Below, in pieces: positions 46,705 through 58,879 of a DNA stretch of 64,000 nt (the first letter of the stretch is position 1; each line of letters opens with the position of its first letter). The stretch lies in contig JADLEU010000220.1 of NCBI GenBank assembly GCA_020845955.1, positions 1-64,000 on the forward strand. Direction: 5' to 3'. The notes under the pieces are model-generated. The model worked only from the letters and a program-made list of their open reading frames with translations. It was not told where the DNA came from and did no database searches. The DNA comes from Anaerolineales bacterium. GTDB lineage: Bacteria > Chloroflexota > Anaerolineae > Anaerolineales > UBA6663. Position numbers and translations under genes: made by a program.

Positions 46705-48164
46705 CAGGCTTGGGGCTCGATGAGGTCAAACTGACCTCGCGTCGGCTCTGCTCAACAGAACCAGTCCTCTGTCAGGCGCGGCGGATCTGGCCGCGCGGGC
46801 AGTCTGTCCGGCAGGGTGCGGGCTATCCTATCTGGCCCGGCCTGGGCGGCCGTCAGGGCCAAGGCCCGCACCGCGGCATACGTTTCCGGGGCGGGTTCGC
46901 GGCGCTCGTCCGCCAGGGCCAACCTGGCTGCCACCTGACCGTGCAGCCGGTCCATGCGCGCGTCGGGGTGTTCCCAGCGGTAGGTGAAGTTGGATGCATC
47001 CAGTTCGCGGAGCCACAGAACGGCGTCGGGCGCATGGATCAGCGGCGAGCCCGGCGGCAGCAACAGCCGGATGCCGAGCTGGATCGGCGGGATGTGAGTC
47101 TGCAGCCCGCGCGCTTCGACGAAATCGATCAGCGCGACGTAGTCCTCGAGCCTCGTCCACGGCGTGAAGGCCACCAGCGTTGGCCGCAGCGCCAGCCCAG
47201 CGTTGTCGAGGATATCCAGAGCCATGTCGATGTCGGCAGCCGTGTGCCCCTTCTGCAGGCGCTCGAGCACCAACGGACTGAGCGATTCGATCGCCGACGT
47301 GACGAACGTTGCGCCCAGATCGGCCAACTCGGCAAACAGGGCGCGATGCTTGATGATGTGCTCCACTTTAGTCGTGAAGTCAAACGTCAGCCGCGGAAAC
47401 TCGGCATGCAGCGCCCGCGTGACCTTACGGGCCTGGCCCGGCCCATTCAAGAAATCGGGGTCGCCAAAGGTAATGTGCTCCGCGCCAGCCGCCACCTGTT
47501 GCCGAACGTGGGCCAGCACAACCTCGGCCGGCACGACAAAGAACCGCCCGCCGTACACCGGGACAATCGGGCAATGCTGGCAGGTGTGCAGGCACCCGCG
47601 GCTCGCCTCGACATAGCCCGCCAGGCGCGCAACACCCTTGCTGACGTAACGAGCGTAACGATCAAGCGGCGGCAATCCCCGGCTGTCCGGCACCGGAAGC
47701 ACCGGCCGAGCCAGGGGAGGTCTATCCCTGCCGTCCACGAGCGCCCCGGCCCAGAGACCTGCCGGGCGGGCGCCAGACGCTAGTGCCTCGGCCAACCGGA
47801 CCAGCGCCGCCTCGTCTTCGCCGCCCACCACGGTGTCGGCCACCGTCTCCAGCAGGATGGCGGCATTGAGGCCGGCATATAGGCCCCAAAAACAGATATG
47901 GGCCTGCGGGTTGCTACGCCGCACCTGCGTGGCCGCCGCCACGCCCAACCGCAAGGCCGTGTGCATTGGAGCGGCAATTGCGACCAGGCGCGCCGCGCGC
48001 GCCGCCGCCAGGTCAAATGGCTGCACCGCCAGGTCTAGCGTCGATACCGAGAACCCGGCCTGCCGGATCAGGGCCTGAGGCCAGGCCAGGCTCAATGGCT
48101 GGTGGCCCAGCTCATAACACGAGATCAGCAGGATCGGGACTCGCTCGGGAGCTCGGTCACTCAT
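46704..48164 (-). CDS. CUAEP-tail B12-binding radical SAM selenoprotein (Sec at codon 471)
   Basis: A 486-residue protein if the in-frame TGA at 46752-46754 is read as selenocysteine. Residues 1-130 resemble a cobalamin-binding domain (ILLISCYELGHQPLSLAWPQ). The radical SAM core has CLHTCQHC (Cys191, Cys195, Cys198) and VTSAIESLSPLVLERLQKGH. The frame reads DWFC-Sec-AEPTRGQFDLIEPQA and stops at 46704-46706. The Cys-Sec-Ala-Glu-Pro tail matches the protein family I know as CUAEP/CCAEP-tail radical SAM (seleno)protein. A SECIS-like hairpin (46722-46738) follows the TGA. The ATG overlaps the upstream permease by eight bases, and the extended stop overlaps the next gene as TGATG. Reaction and substrate are unknown. 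Confidence 0.85.
46722..46738 (-). promoter_or_regulatory. Candidate bacterial SECIS element
   Basis: On the minus strand GAGGTC-AGTTT-GACCTC forms a perfect six-pair stem with a five-base loop containing GU. It begins 13 bases after the TGA, with the loop 20-24 bases downstream, inside the window in which bacterial SECIS loops bind SelB. Confidence 0.65.
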
Positions 48165-49404
48165 AGCGCAGCGCGTCGATTGGGTTGAGGGCCGAGGCGC
48201 GCACCGCCGGGTACATGCCGAAGAATAGGCCGATGGCCGCTGAGAACCCGGTAGCCAGCAGCACGCTGTCGAGCGTGACAGCGACCGGCAGATCTGGCTG
48301 GAAGCTGGCGACCAGGTACGAGCCAGCCGCGCCGATGGCAATGCCGAACATGCCGCCCAACAGCGCCAGCGTGACGGCCTCAATTAGGAATTGGGCCAGG
48401 ATATCGCGCCGCCGCGCGCCGACGGCCTTGCGCAAGCCAATCTCACGCGTCCGTTCGGTCACGGACACCAGCATAATGTTCATGATCCCGATCCCGCCCA
48501 CCAGCAGCGAGATGCCGGCGATCGCCCCCAGGAAGATCGTCAGCACGCCGGTGACCTCGCCAAAGGCTGAGATCAGGTCATTCTGGGTCACAACGGTGAA
48601 GTCATCCTCGTCGCGGAAATCGATGTCATGGCGCTCGCGCAGCGCGGCAGCGACTTCCCGCGCGGCGCTTTCCATCGCCTCGCCGCTGCGCGCCTGCACG
48701 TAGACAATGGACAGGCCGTAGCGCCCATCCGGCTGGCGCGCATTGAAGAGGCGCTGTTGAGCCGTGGTCAGCGGCACGAGGACGATCGAGTCCTGATCGC
48801 CAAACAAGCTGCCGCCCTGCGCCTCCAGCACGCCCACCACTTTGAACGGCACCTGGCTGATCTTGATCGTCTGGCCCATCGGAAACTCGCCATTGGGAAA
48901 CAGCGTTCGGACGACTGTCTGGCCGAGGACCGCGATCCGCGCCACGGAGCGTTCATCAGCCTCGGTTATAAAGTCGCCCTCCCCCACGTAGAACTGGCGC
49001 ACCTCCTGGTAATTGGGGCTGACACCGCTCACCTGCACATTCATCGTCTCGCGGCTGTATTCCACCGGCGCAAATCCCAGGTACTCTAGCGCAACGCCTT
49101 GCGCGCTCGGCACCAGAACCGGATCGCCCAGGGCCAGACCGTCGTCGTTAGTGAGCGGCTGGTCGCGGTTGGCGCCGACCGGGGGACCTTCTTGGTCTGC
49201 TGGCCCGCCCGGAAAGACGAAGAGCAAATTGGAGCCGATGCCCTGGAACTGGGCCGTCACGTAGCGCTCGACACCCTTGCCGACCGACAACAGAGTGATG
49301 ACCGCGCCCACGCCGATGATAATCCCCAGCATCGTCAGCGCTGCCCGCAGTTTGTTGGCCGCCAGTCCCCGCCAGGCCACCCGCAACAACTCGCCAATCG
49401 GCAC
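48157..49404 (-). CDS. MacB/FtsX-type ABC transporter permease 1
   Basis: A 415-residue permease with the same architecture as its paralogue at 45460: N-terminal helix (LTMLGIIIGVGAVITLLSVG), MacB_PCD extracytoplasmic domain and three C-terminal helices with GGIGIMNIMLVSVTERTREI and GLRKAVGARRRDILAQFLIE, ending PIDALRYE. No ATPase domain is fused. It starts with GTG (TAGTG overlap with the upstream adaptor stop) and its end overlaps the radical SAM ATG by eight bases. It is expected to work with the two HlyD-like adaptors in export of a small product, with an ATPase encoded elsewhere. Confidence 0.9.
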   Translation of the reverse strand: MPIGELLRVAWRGLAANKLRAALTMLGIIIGVGAVITLLSVGKGVERYVTAQFQGIGSNLLFVFPGGPADQEGPPVGANRDQPLTNDDGLALGDPVLVPSAQGVALEYLGFAPVEYSRETMNVQVSGVSPNYQEVRQFYVGEGDFITEADERSVARIAVLGQTVVRTLFPNGEFPMGQTIKISQVPFKVVGVLEAQGGSLFGDQDSIVLVPLTTAQQRLFNARQPDGRYGLSIVYVQARSGEAMESAAREVAAALRERHDIDFRDEDDFTVVTQNDLISAFGEVTGVLTIFLGAIAGISLLVGGIGIMNIMLVSVTERTREIGLRKAVGARRRDILAQFLIEAVTLALLGGMFGIAIGAAGSYLVASFQPDLPVAVTLDSVLLATGFSAAIGLFFGMYPAVRASALNPIDALRYE

Positions 49405-50834
49405 TATGGCCCATCCAGTAAATTCAGCGTATCGCGGGCGGTGCTGACCGCAGCCACCTCCCCAGGCGCGGCGCCTGCCAGCACTTCAGTATAGGCCCCG
49501 CCCCGCAGCCCTGTGGTGATCGGCACTTCGACCAGTCTCCCGTCGCGCTGCAGGCTGATAAAGGCCTGGCCGGTGCGCCGGTCGCGGCGGATAGCCCAAT
49601 TGGGCGCTACCACCACGTCCTCGGCCGCGGCTACTACGATCTGGGCCGTGGCGCTCATGCCAGCGCGCAGGGCGGGGGCCGTCTCGTCGAGACTGAGCCG
49701 CACCGCATAGCTGGCTAATCCCCCCGTGGTGTCGGCTGTCGGCGCGATCCGCTCTACGCGGCCGCCCAACCGCTCATCGGGCAGCGCGTCCACCGTCACG
49801 GAGGCGGTCTGTCCCACGGTTAACCCAGCCACGTCCACCTCATCCACGGTAACGTCCAGGTGGAATCGAGACACATCCAGCAGCACAATCGGCGGGACGC
49901 CAGTGGCGGCGGGCTCGTCGGCCTTGATGCCCACGCTGGCCACTAAACCTGAAAAGGGCGCTACCAGCTCGGCCTGCCTCAGCCGCTGGCTGGCCCGCTC
50001 CAGCGCCGTCCCGGCCTGGCGCACCGACAGGTCAGCTTGCAGAAGCTGCAGCGTGGTTGGCCCGGCCAAGGTCTGCGATAGCACCGCGCGGGCCTGCGCC
50101 ACTTGGGCATAGGCCACAGCCGCTGGCCCTTGCCCGCCGCCTTCCTGCGCCTGCGCCAACTGTAGGCGCGCAATCTCGGCGGTGAAGTAAGCGTTCTCCA
50201 CGTTGGCCTTCAGGCTGTCTAGCGTCTCCTGGGGGGGCGCAAACCGGGGGTTCTCCTGCGCGAATTGCGCCAGGCTGTTGTACTGGTTCGACAGGGCCTG
50301 GTAGTCGGCGAGCAGGTTGCTGTACTTGAGTTCGGCGATGGCGACTTCCTGCTCCCCTGCGCCCACCAGCACATCGCTCAGTTGGGCATTAGCGCTGCGA
50401 AGGTTTGCTTCGGCCACAGCGATGTCGGCAGCGGCGGGACCGGCGCGCAGCTTTTCGCGATTGAGATCAGCCACCCGGGCGGCATCCTGCGCCTGCTGCC
50501 AGGCCAGGCGTAGAGCAGTGTCGTCGAGCCGCGCCAGCACCTGGCCGCGTTCAACCGTCTGGCCGCTTTCCACCAGCACCGCAGCCACAGTGCCTGGCAC
50601 GCCGAATGACAGATTGGCCTCGTGCTCGGGCAGGATGGCGCCCGTCGCGCTGACGCTGGCGACGATGTCACCGCGCTGGATGGCTTCCGTACGGAGCGCC
50701 GCCGCCTCGGCCGCCCGCGCCTGCTCGGCGCGATAGCTCTGATAGAAAGTCCAACCCGCGTATCCGCCGGCCGCCAGGGCTAAGAGCACCAGCCAGGGAA
50801 TGATGGATCGCAACCGAGCCGCCAGTGCGTTCAA
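49404..50834 (-). CDS. HlyD/MacA-like efflux adaptor 1
   Basis: A 476-residue membrane-fusion-type protein. One N-terminal helix (IIPWLVLLALAAGGYAGWTF) anchors it. The split lipoyl domain halves (ATGAILPEHEANLSFGVPGT; VAPFSGLVASVGIKADEPAA) bracket a long alpha-helical hairpin (about 110-290), followed by a beta-barrel (VDEVDVAGLTVGQTASVTVD). Such adaptors connect MacB-like permeases with the cell surface. In an organism without a clear outer membrane it may act in the wall zone. Its stop overlaps the permease GTG. The second adaptor lies 15 bases upstream. Confidence 0.88.
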   Translation of the reverse strand: MNALAARLRSIIPWLVLLALAAGGYAGWTFYQSYRAEQARAAEAAALRTEAIQRGDIVASVSATGAILPEHEANLSFGVPGTVAAVLVESGQTVERGQVLARLDDTALRLAWQQAQDAARVADLNREKLRAGPAAADIAVAEANLRSANAQLSDVLVGAGEQEVAIAELKYSNLLADYQALSNQYNSLAQFAQENPRFAPPQETLDSLKANVENAYFTAEIARLQLAQAQEGGGQGPAAVAYAQVAQARAVLSQTLAGPTTLQLLQADLSVRQAGTALERASQRLRQAELVAPFSGLVASVGIKADEPAATGVPPIVLLDVSRFHLDVTVDEVDVAGLTVGQTASVTVDALPDERLGGRVERIAPTADTTGGLASYAVRLSLDETAPALRAGMSATAQIVVAAAEDVVVAPNWAIRRDRRTGQAFISLQRDGRLVEVPITTGLRGGAYTEVLAGAAPGEVAAVSTARDTLNLLDGP

Positions 50835-50849
50835 GGCCGACTGTCCCGG

Positions 50850-52241
50850 CTACTGTCCGAAAAAACTGAACTGTTCGCGCTGATCGCTGACCGCCACGAT
50901 GTCGCCAGCCCGTATCCCCTCCACGACTTCGCTGTACTCCTCGTCGCGTAGGCCCAGCGTCACCGGCGCCTCCTCGATCAGGCCATCGCGCAGCAGGCCG
51001 ACAAACGCCTGCCCCGTGTCGCGGTCCCGGCGAACGGCCCAGTTCGGCACGAGAAGCACATCGCGCACTTCCCCCACCACGATGGCGGCCGTGGCCGTCA
51101 TGCCGCCGCGCAAGGCGGCCTCCAGCGTGTCCAGGGAAAGGCGAACCGGATAGCTCACGACGCCGGCATTGATCTGGGCGGCGGGCGCGATCTTGTCCAC
51201 TTGTGCCCTCAGCGCCAGGTCAGGCAGCGCATCCAGTGTGACTGTGACCGGATGTCCGGGGCGGACACTGGCCACATCCACTTCGTCAACGAGCACTTCC
51301 AGATAGAAGCGGCTGACGTCGGACAGCACGACGGCCGGCAGGGCGTCCGTGGCCGGCTCTCCCAGGCGCAAGTTCACGGCCGCCACAACTCCGTCAAAGG
51401 GCGCAACGATGGCAGCCCTTTCCAGATCATGCCGCGCAATCTCCAGCCCCGCTTCGGCCTGGCTGATCTGCAGCCGGGCAATTTCCAGATCTTCCTGGCC
51501 AGGCCCTGCGCGCAGGCGCTCGAGCGCCGCTTCGGCTTGCTCGACGGCAGCTTGGGCCGCCGCCGATTGCCCGTAACCTGGCTGCTCCTGGGCCTGGTGA
51601 AAGCGCAAGTCGGCGATTTGGGCCGCCTCCACCTGAGCGTCAGCCTGGGCCTGCAAGGCATTCTTTTCGGCCCAGCGGCCTTGCTCCACCAGGCGGTCCA
51701 TGGCCGCGTATGTTTGGTTAAGGGTATTCTGGGCCAATACCAGGTTAAGGCGGGCGATCTCAACCGCTTCGGGCGGCTGCCCCAGAGAGGCGGCATAGAC
51801 CTGGTTGCGTGCCACCCGCAGGTTAGCCTCCGCCACGGCGATATCCTCGGGTCGTGGGGGCGCCTGCAGCAGCGCCAACTGCAGCCGGGCCGCTTCCAGC
51901 GCTTGGCCGGCCTCAGTCACCGCCAGGCGCAGCTCGGCGTCGTCAAGGCGCGCCAAGACGTCGCCGGTGCGAACGTCGTCACCCAATGCCACGTTGATTT
52001 CGACGACAGGCAGGCCTGCGGCGCTTGAGAAATAGAGGTTGACCTGTTCCTGGGCTGCCAGGAACCCTGTAGCGTTTACGGTTGATAGGATCGTGCCGGG
52101 TTGGACCGTTTCCTGACGGCTTACAACCGCCACAGCGCGCCGGGCGGCGGCCTGCTGCTGCCAGAAGTAACCACCACCGCCCACCGCTATCGCCACGACC
52201 ACCACGACAATCAGATTTCGCAGAGTGCGCCCACGTGCCAT
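50850..52241 (-). CDS. HlyD/MacA-like efflux adaptor 2
   Basis: A 463-residue paralogue of the following adaptor. Anchor helix NLIVVVVVAIAVGGGGYFWQ, lipoyl halves (NATGFLAAQEQVNLYFSSAA; IVAPFDGVVAAVNLRLGEPA), helical hairpin rich in Ala/Gln/Glu (about 115-290) and barrel (VDEVDVASVRPGHPVTVTLD). AGGAGTTGGT precedes the ATG. It is the first gene of the efflux-radical SAM operon. A TATAAT on the minus strand at 52266-52271 is a candidate -10, with a weak -35. Two different adaptors parallel the two different permeases, suggesting hetero-oligomers. Confidence 0.88.
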   Translation of the reverse strand: MARGRTLRNLIVVVVVAIAVGGGGYFWQQQAAARRAVAVVSRQETVQPGTILSTVNATGFLAAQEQVNLYFSSAAGLPVVEINVALGDDVRTGDVLARLDDAELRLAVTEAGQALEAARLQLALLQAPPRPEDIAVAEANLRVARNQVYAASLGQPPEAVEIARLNLVLAQNTLNQTYAAMDRLVEQGRWAEKNALQAQADAQVEAAQIADLRFHQAQEQPGYGQSAAAQAAVEQAEAALERLRAGPGQEDLEIARLQISQAEAGLEIARHDLERAAIVAPFDGVVAAVNLRLGEPATDALPAVVLSDVSRFYLEVLVDEVDVASVRPGHPVTVTLDALPDLALRAQVDKIAPAAQINAGVVSYPVRLSLDTLEAALRGGMTATAAIVVGEVRDVLLVPNWAVRRDRDTGQAFVGLLRDGLIEEAPVTLGLRDEEYSEVVEGIRAGDIVAVSDQREQFSFFGQ

Positions 52242-52425
52242 ACCAACTCCTGTGAACCTGCGCGCATTATATCCGACTCGCGGCGCGCTTGCCGCCAGGT
52301 ACGAACCATGCTAAAGTTAGGTCAAGTTTTCACAATAGGCTGAAATCGCCGCTCCTAGCGAGGCAACAAATTCGGACAGGCACGACATCCCACGACTGGA
52401 ATCTTCGATTTGGAGGCATGACGGC
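52242..52425. promoter_or_regulatory. Divergent control region between the efflux operon and rex
   Basis: For rex (plus strand) TTGCCG (52289-52294), 17 bases, TAAAGT (52312-52317). A perfect Rex half-site TTCACAA (52329-52335) lies just after the predicted start, but its partner half is poor. For the efflux operon a minus-strand TATAAT lies at 52266-52271. Confidence 0.5.
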
Positions 52426-53043
52426 ATGACATCGGCCGCGATTCCTGACATTGTCATCAGCAGGCTTCCGGTTTACCTGCGTGCACTTACGCGCATGCTG
52501 GGCGATGGCCAAGAGGTTACGTCGAGCAAAGATCTCGGTGAGCACCTGGGCATCAGTTCCGCCCAAATCCGCAAGGATCTTTCGCACTTCGGCGAGTTTG
52601 GCAAGCAGGGCACGGGCTATCAGATCCGGTTCCTGGTCGATCAGTTACGGCGAATCCTGAAAGTTGAGAAGGAGTGGGATGTCGCACTGGTCGGCGCAGG
52701 CGCCATCGGCCACGCCCTGGCACACTACAACGGGTTTCGCGACCGGGGCTTCCGCATCAGCATGATCTTCGACAAAGACCCGTCCAAGATTGGCACCCTG
52801 ATCAATGGCTTCGAAGTCCAGAACGTCAGCCGGCTGAGCGATGTCATCCCGCAGCGCGGTATCACGCTGGCCATGCTGGCCGTGCCGGCCGAGGCCGCTC
52901 AGGCCGTCGCCAACGAACTCATCAAAGCCGGCGTGCGCGGCATCCTCAGCTACGCGCCCATCAACATCTCTGTGCCCGAGGGGATCCACGTCCAACAGAT
53001 CGACCCCGTCGTGCATCTGCAGCGGATCACGTATTACGTCTGA
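52426..53043 (+). CDS. rex: Redox-sensing transcriptional repressor Rex
   Basis: A 205-residue repressor that binds DNA when NADH/NAD+ is low and releases it when NADH is high. The N-terminal winged helix contains [20 protein letters not shown] and [13 protein letters not shown]. The NAD(H)-binding Rossmann domain has GAGAIG at 90-95 ([19 protein letters not shown]) and the dimer-swap C-terminal helix. The length is typical. A TTCACAA half-site near its own promoter and a fuller box at the atpA promoter (58831-58848) are candidate targets within this window. A strong terminator follows at 53068. Confidence 0.95.
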   Translation: MTSAAIPDIVISRLPVYLRALTRMLGDGQEVTSSKDLGEHLGISSAQIRKDLSHFGEFGKQGTGYQIRFLVDQLRRILKVEKEWDVALVGAGAIGHALAHYNGFRDRGFRISMIFDKDPSKIGTLINGFEVQNVSRLSDVIPQRGITLAMLAVPAEAAQAVANELIKAGVRGILSYAPINISVPEGIHVQQIDPVVHLQRITYYV

Positions 53044-53067
53044 AAGCCAGGTTTCAACAGAATGTGA

Positions 53068-53090
53068 AACGCCCCCACCGCGGGGGCGTT
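53068..53090. terminator. Terminator hairpin between rex and mreB
   Basis: AACGCCCCC and GGGGGCGTT pair perfectly around five bases, followed by CTTCGTTT on the plus side. The convergent mreB ends 29 bases away. Confidence 0.85.
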
Positions 53091-53118
53091 CTTCGTTTCG
53101 ACCTCAGAGCCGCTCACG

Positions 53119-54126
53119 CTATGGCCGGGTGAGCACACGCCGAAGCAGGTCGAGATGCCGAAAGGCCTTGCTGGTGCCCAGAGCCACGCAGGCCAGGGGG
53201 TTTTCGGCCACGTAGGTCGGCACGCCGGTTTCCTTGGTCAGGAGTTTGTCGATATTCCGCAACAGGCTGCCACCGCCGCACAGCACCATGCCGCGGTCGA
53301 TGATGTCCGAGGCCAATTCGGGCGGTGTCTTCTCCAGGACCGCCTTGACTGCACCGACAATCAGGCTGGTGGGCTCCTGCAGCGCCTCCACCACCTCACC
53401 GGAGCTGATCTCGATCGAGCGCGGCAGGCCATTCACCTGGTCGCGCCCCTGCACCTCCATTGTCAGCTCTTCATCCAGCGGATACGCGGCTCCGATCTGG
53501 ATCTTGATCTCTTCGGCGGTTGGATCGCCAATGACCAGCCCGTACTTCTTGCGCACATAGCCGATGATGGCCTCGTCCAGCTTCATGCCGCCCGTGCGCA
53601 CCGTGTGAGCGGCGACGATGCCATTCATGGACACCACGGCGGCCTCGCTGGCTCCGCCACCCAGGTCGACGACCATGTTGCCTGTCGGTGTCGACACGGG
53701 CAGGTCCGCCCCGATAGCGCCCGCCAGCGGCTCGGGGATTAGGAAGGCCTCGCGGGCGCCAGCCTGCAACGTGGCTTCCTGCACCGCGCGGCTCTCAACG
53801 CTGGTCACCCCGTAGGGGACGGTGATGATCACATGCGGGCGAAAGAGCCGAAAACTGCCGCAGACTTTGGCGATGACGTGCTCGAGGAGTTTCTGCGTCA
53901 CCTCGTAGTCGGCAATGACACCGTCCCGCAGCGGCCGCATCACCTCAATGCTGTCAGGCGCGCGGCCATACATATCGCGCGCCTCCTGGCCGACGGCTAC
54001 GATCTTAGCTTCGGCTGAAGCAATCGCCACCACTGTGGGCTCGTGCAGCACCACCTCCCCGCGCTCACACACCAGGGTGTTTATGGTGCCGAGGTCGATC
54101 CCCAGTTCCTTGGCAAAGAGCGGCAT
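53119..54126 (-). CDS. mreB: Rod-shape determining protein MreB family (actin-like)
   Basis: A 335-residue actin-like ATPase forming membrane-associated filaments that guide cell-wall synthesis. Nucleotide-binding motifs: [11 protein letters not shown] (phosphate 1), [20 protein letters not shown] (phosphate 2) and [17 protein letters not shown] (adenosine). [20 protein letters not shown] and [14 protein letters not shown] are typical for MreB. It starts 15 bases after the atpC stop and is therefore probably expressed from the ATP synthase operon; mreC/mreD are not adjacent. The phosphate-1 loop GTINTLV has Ile for the usual Ala or Ser. Confidence 0.93.
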   Translation of the reverse strand: MPLFAKELGIDLGTINTLVCERGEVVLHEPTVVAIASAEAKIVAVGQEARDMYGRAPDSIEVMRPLRDGVIADYEVTQKLLEHVIAKVCGSFRLFRPHVIITVPYGVTSVESRAVQEATLQAGAREAFLIPEPLAGAIGADLPVSTPTGNMVVDLGGGASEAAVVSMNGIVAAHTVRTGGMKLDEAIIGYVRKKYGLVIGDPTAEEIKIQIGAAYPLDEELTMEVQGRDQVNGLPRSIEISSGEVVEALQEPTSLIVGAVKAVLEKTPPELASDIIDRGMVLCGGGSLLRNIDKLLTKETGVPTYVAENPLACVALGTSKAFRHLDLLRRVLTRP

Positions 54127-54141
54127 AGGGTGAGCCGGCTG

Positions 54142-54579
54142 TCAGAGGTTGATGTCGATGCGTGGTACGCTGCCCCGCCGGCGCCGTGCGACCTGCAGGC
54201 GCAGATTGGACCGCCGCAGCGCCGCCTCGGCCGCCAGGTAGACCTCCGAATTGCGCGGGACCCCCGACCGCAGCGACTCTTCCGCCCTGCGGCGCGCTTC
54301 TTCGGCCCGGGAGATGTCGATTTCTTCGGCCGCCTCGGCGGCGTCGGCCAGCACCGTCACGATGTCCGGCCGGACTTCCATCACCCCGCCGGAAATGGCA
54401 AACAGCTCGTCCCGCCCGCCCTGGCGCACACGCAGCACGCCGGGTTTCAGCGTGGTCAGCAGCGGGGCGTGATGGGGCAGGATGCCCAATTCACCGTCCG
54501 CGCCGGGGGCGACAACGATATCGACGTCGCCCTCGAACACGGCGCGATCCTGGCTCACGATTTCACAGCGGATTGGCAT
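54142..54579 (-). CDS. atpC: ATP synthase epsilon subunit
   Basis: A 145-residue subunit of the F1 central stalk. The N-terminal beta-sandwich has EIVSQDRAVFEGDVDIVVAP, GELGILPHHAPLLTTLKPGV and the usual GGVMEV strand, followed by a C-terminal two-helix region (EEIDISRAEEARRRAEESLR) that can inhibit ATP hydrolysis. The C-terminal tail is Arg-rich. ATG 54579 fits the family start. It follows atpD by 89 bases and is followed by mreB. Confidence 0.93.
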   Translation of the reverse strand: MPIRCEIVSQDRAVFEGDVDIVVAPGADGELGILPHHAPLLTTLKPGVLRVRQGGRDELFAISGGVMEVRPDIVTVLADAAEAAEEIDISRAEEARRRAEESLRSGVPRNSEVYLAAEAALRRSNLRLQVARRRRGSVPRIDINL

Positions 54580-54668
54580 AGTTGGTTGCTCGTCCCTGGC
54601 TGGCCGGCCGGGCGCGGGGCCCAGCACACTCGCTTGCGCCCAGGCCCTACCGCGCACCCGCCGCCGGC

Positions 54669-57070
<2,402 letters not shown>

Positions 57071-57132
57071 AGTGATGCCGTTAGGCGGCGAGCAGCCAGC
57101 GCTGCACGCGCCGGCCGCCCTGCGCCGAGCAG

Positions 57133-58644
57133 TTACCGATGGGTCCAGCCCGAATTGAAGGCCTGGATGGCGTCTTTGAGCCGCGCCTCCGTCTCGGGGG
57201 TCAGCACCTTCTTCTCGTCGATGTCACGACCAACCTCGGGATAAGAGGTTTCCATGAACCGCCGGAACCCGGCTTCCCAATCCTTCATTTGATCGACTGG
57301 GATCGCATCGGTGTAGCCACGCGTGCCGGCGTAGATCGTCGACACTTGGTCTTCCAGCGACGCCGGCTGGTATTGCGGCTGTTTGAGGACCTCGGTCAGG
57401 CGGTAGCCCCGCTCAAGCTGGCGTTGAGTCGATTTGTCGAGATCGGAGCCAAAGGTTGCAAAGGCCGCCAATTCGCGGAAGGCGGCCATGTCACCCTTGA
57501 GTTGCCCCGCCACCTGTTTCATCGCCTTTGTCTGGGCGTCGCCGCCCACGCGCGACACCGAAATGCCGATGTTGACAGCCGGGCGAATGCCAGCATAGAA
57601 CAGGTCCGATTCCAGGTAGATCTGGCCGTCGGTAATCGAGATGACGTTCGTGGGGATATAGGCCGATACGTCACCCAGCAGGGTCTCGATGATCGGCAGG
57701 GCCGTCAGCGAACCGCCGCCGCGGTCGTCCGAAAGCTGCGCGGCCCGTTCCAGCAACCGCGAGTGGAGGTAGAAGACGTCACCCGGGTATGCTTCGCGGC
57801 CCGGCGGGCGGCGCAGGAGCAGCGACACTTGGCGGTAGGCCCAGGCGTGCTTGGACAGGTCATCGTAGATGATCAGCGCATCCCGCCCCGACTCCATGAA
57901 CTCTTCGCCGATCGCGCAGCCGGAATAGGGCGCGATATACTGCATGGCGGCCGGATCGTCAGCTGAGGCCGTGACGATAATGGTGTAATCCATCGCGCCG
58001 TGTTTTTCCAGCGTGCCCAGTACGCGCGCCACCTGGGCTTTCTTCTGCCCAATCGCCACGTATACGCACAGCAGGCCTTTGCCCTTCTGGTTAATGATCG
58101 TGTCAATCGCGATCGCCGTCTTCCCCGTCTGGCGGTCGCCGATGATCAACTCGCGCTGGCCGCGGCCAACCGGGATCATGGCGTCGATGGCTTTGATGCC
58201 GGTCTGGACGGGGCGCTTGACGTCCTTGCGCTCGATTACGCCCGGCGCGATGCGCTCGATCGGGCGGTAGCGGTCGGTTGCGATCGGCCCCTTGCCGTCG
58301 ATCGGCTCACCCAAAGCATTCACAACTCGCCCGATCAAGGCGTCGCCAACAGGCACCGAGGCGATGCGGCCGGTCCCGCGCACGCTCATGCCTTGCTCGA
58401 TCCCGCTGAACTCGCCCATAATGATGATGCCGACGACCTCTTGTTCCAGGTTGAAGGCGATCCCCATCACACCGTTCTCAAACTGCACCAGTTCTTGAGC
58501 TTGGACCCCGCCGAGGCCAGCGACCCGCGCGATACCGTCGCCGTCTTCCAGCACCGTGCCGACATCTTTGGCCCGCACCTCGGGCTGGTAGGCGTCTATT
58601 TGCTGCTGAAGCGAGGCAGTGAGTTCCCTGACGAAATCCGACAT
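57133..58644 (-). CDS. atpA: ATP synthase alpha subunit
   Basis: A 503-residue non-catalytic nucleotide-binding subunit of F1. Walker A GDRQTGKT at 169-176, [20 protein letters not shown] and the arginine-finger region [35 protein letters not shown]. The length is typical. It is the first gene of its transcription unit. The upstream DNA contains a promoter (58809-58837) and no atpH, atpF, atpE or atpB, which must lie elsewhere. The expected leader is about 155 bases with an 8-base-pair hairpin (58689-58709). Confidence 0.97.
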   Translation of the reverse strand: MSDFVRELTASLQQQIDAYQPEVRAKDVGTVLEDGDGIARVAGLGGVQAQELVQFENGVMGIAFNLEQEVVGIIIMGEFSGIEQGMSVRGTGRIASVPVGDALIGRVVNALGEPIDGKGPIATDRYRPIERIAPGVIERKDVKRPVQTGIKAIDAMIPVGRGQRELIIGDRQTGKTAIAIDTIINQKGKGLLCVYVAIGQKKAQVARVLGTLEKHGAMDYTIIVTASADDPAAMQYIAPYSGCAIGEEFMESGRDALIIYDDLSKHAWAYRQVSLLLRRPPGREAYPGDVFYLHSRLLERAAQLSDDRGGGSLTALPIIETLLGDVSAYIPTNVISITDGQIYLESDLFYAGIRPAVNIGISVSRVGGDAQTKAMKQVAGQLKGDMAAFRELAAFATFGSDLDKSTQRQLERGYRLTEVLKQPQYQPASLEDQVSTIYAGTRGYTDAIPVDQMKDWEAGFRRFMETSYPEVGRDIDEKKVLTPETEARLKDAIQAFNSGWTHR

Positions 58645-58688
58645 GCTACCTCCAGTAAGGGGACGCAGTGATAGGACGTTGGGTTATC

Positions 58689-58709
58689 GGTCGGGCGGCA
58701 AGCCCGACC
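58689..58709 (-). other. Hairpin in the atpA leader
   Basis: GGTCGGGC-TTGCC-GCCCGACC on the minus strand, eight perfect pairs, about 45 bases before the atpA start and without a T tract. It may stabilise the mRNA. Confidence 0.45.
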
Positions 58710-58808
58710 GCAGGATGACAACCGGAACAGGACGTGCTCGGACGCTGACAATCCACCCCTGCGCCAGGTCCAGCGCTTTTGGGTGTCGAAGGACCAATTT
58801 CCGGACAA

Positions 58809-58837
58809 AATATACAGGAGAACGAATTGTTTGTCCA
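58809..58837 (-). promoter_or_regulatory. Promoter of atpAGDC-mreB
   Basis: On the minus strand TGGACA (58832-58837), 17 bases, TATATT (58809-58814). It is placed between proC and atpA and is overlapped by the Rex-like box. Confidence 0.65.
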
Positions 58838-58848
58838 GTAGTTCACAA
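58831..58848. promoter_or_regulatory. Rex-like operator over the atpA -35 box
   Basis: TTGTCCA-GTAG-TTCACAA has the 7-4-7 layout of Rex sites (TTGTGAA-n4-TTCACAA): one half is perfect and the other matches five of seven. It covers the -35 of the ATP synthase promoter, where Rex binding would block polymerase. Confidence 0.6.
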
Positions 58849-58879
58849 ACGGCGGCGCCGGATGATACGCCATCTTGGG

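Noticed and set aside
46752..46754. TGA as the true end of the radical SAM gene
   Set aside because: The following codons give the AEP tail of a known selenoprotein family, a SECIS-like hairpin is present and the extended stop overlaps the next gene exactly.
52318..52335. Complete Rex operator at the rex promoter
   Set aside because: Only the right half TTCACAA is good; the left half matches three of seven, so it is noted as a half-site and not called as an operator.
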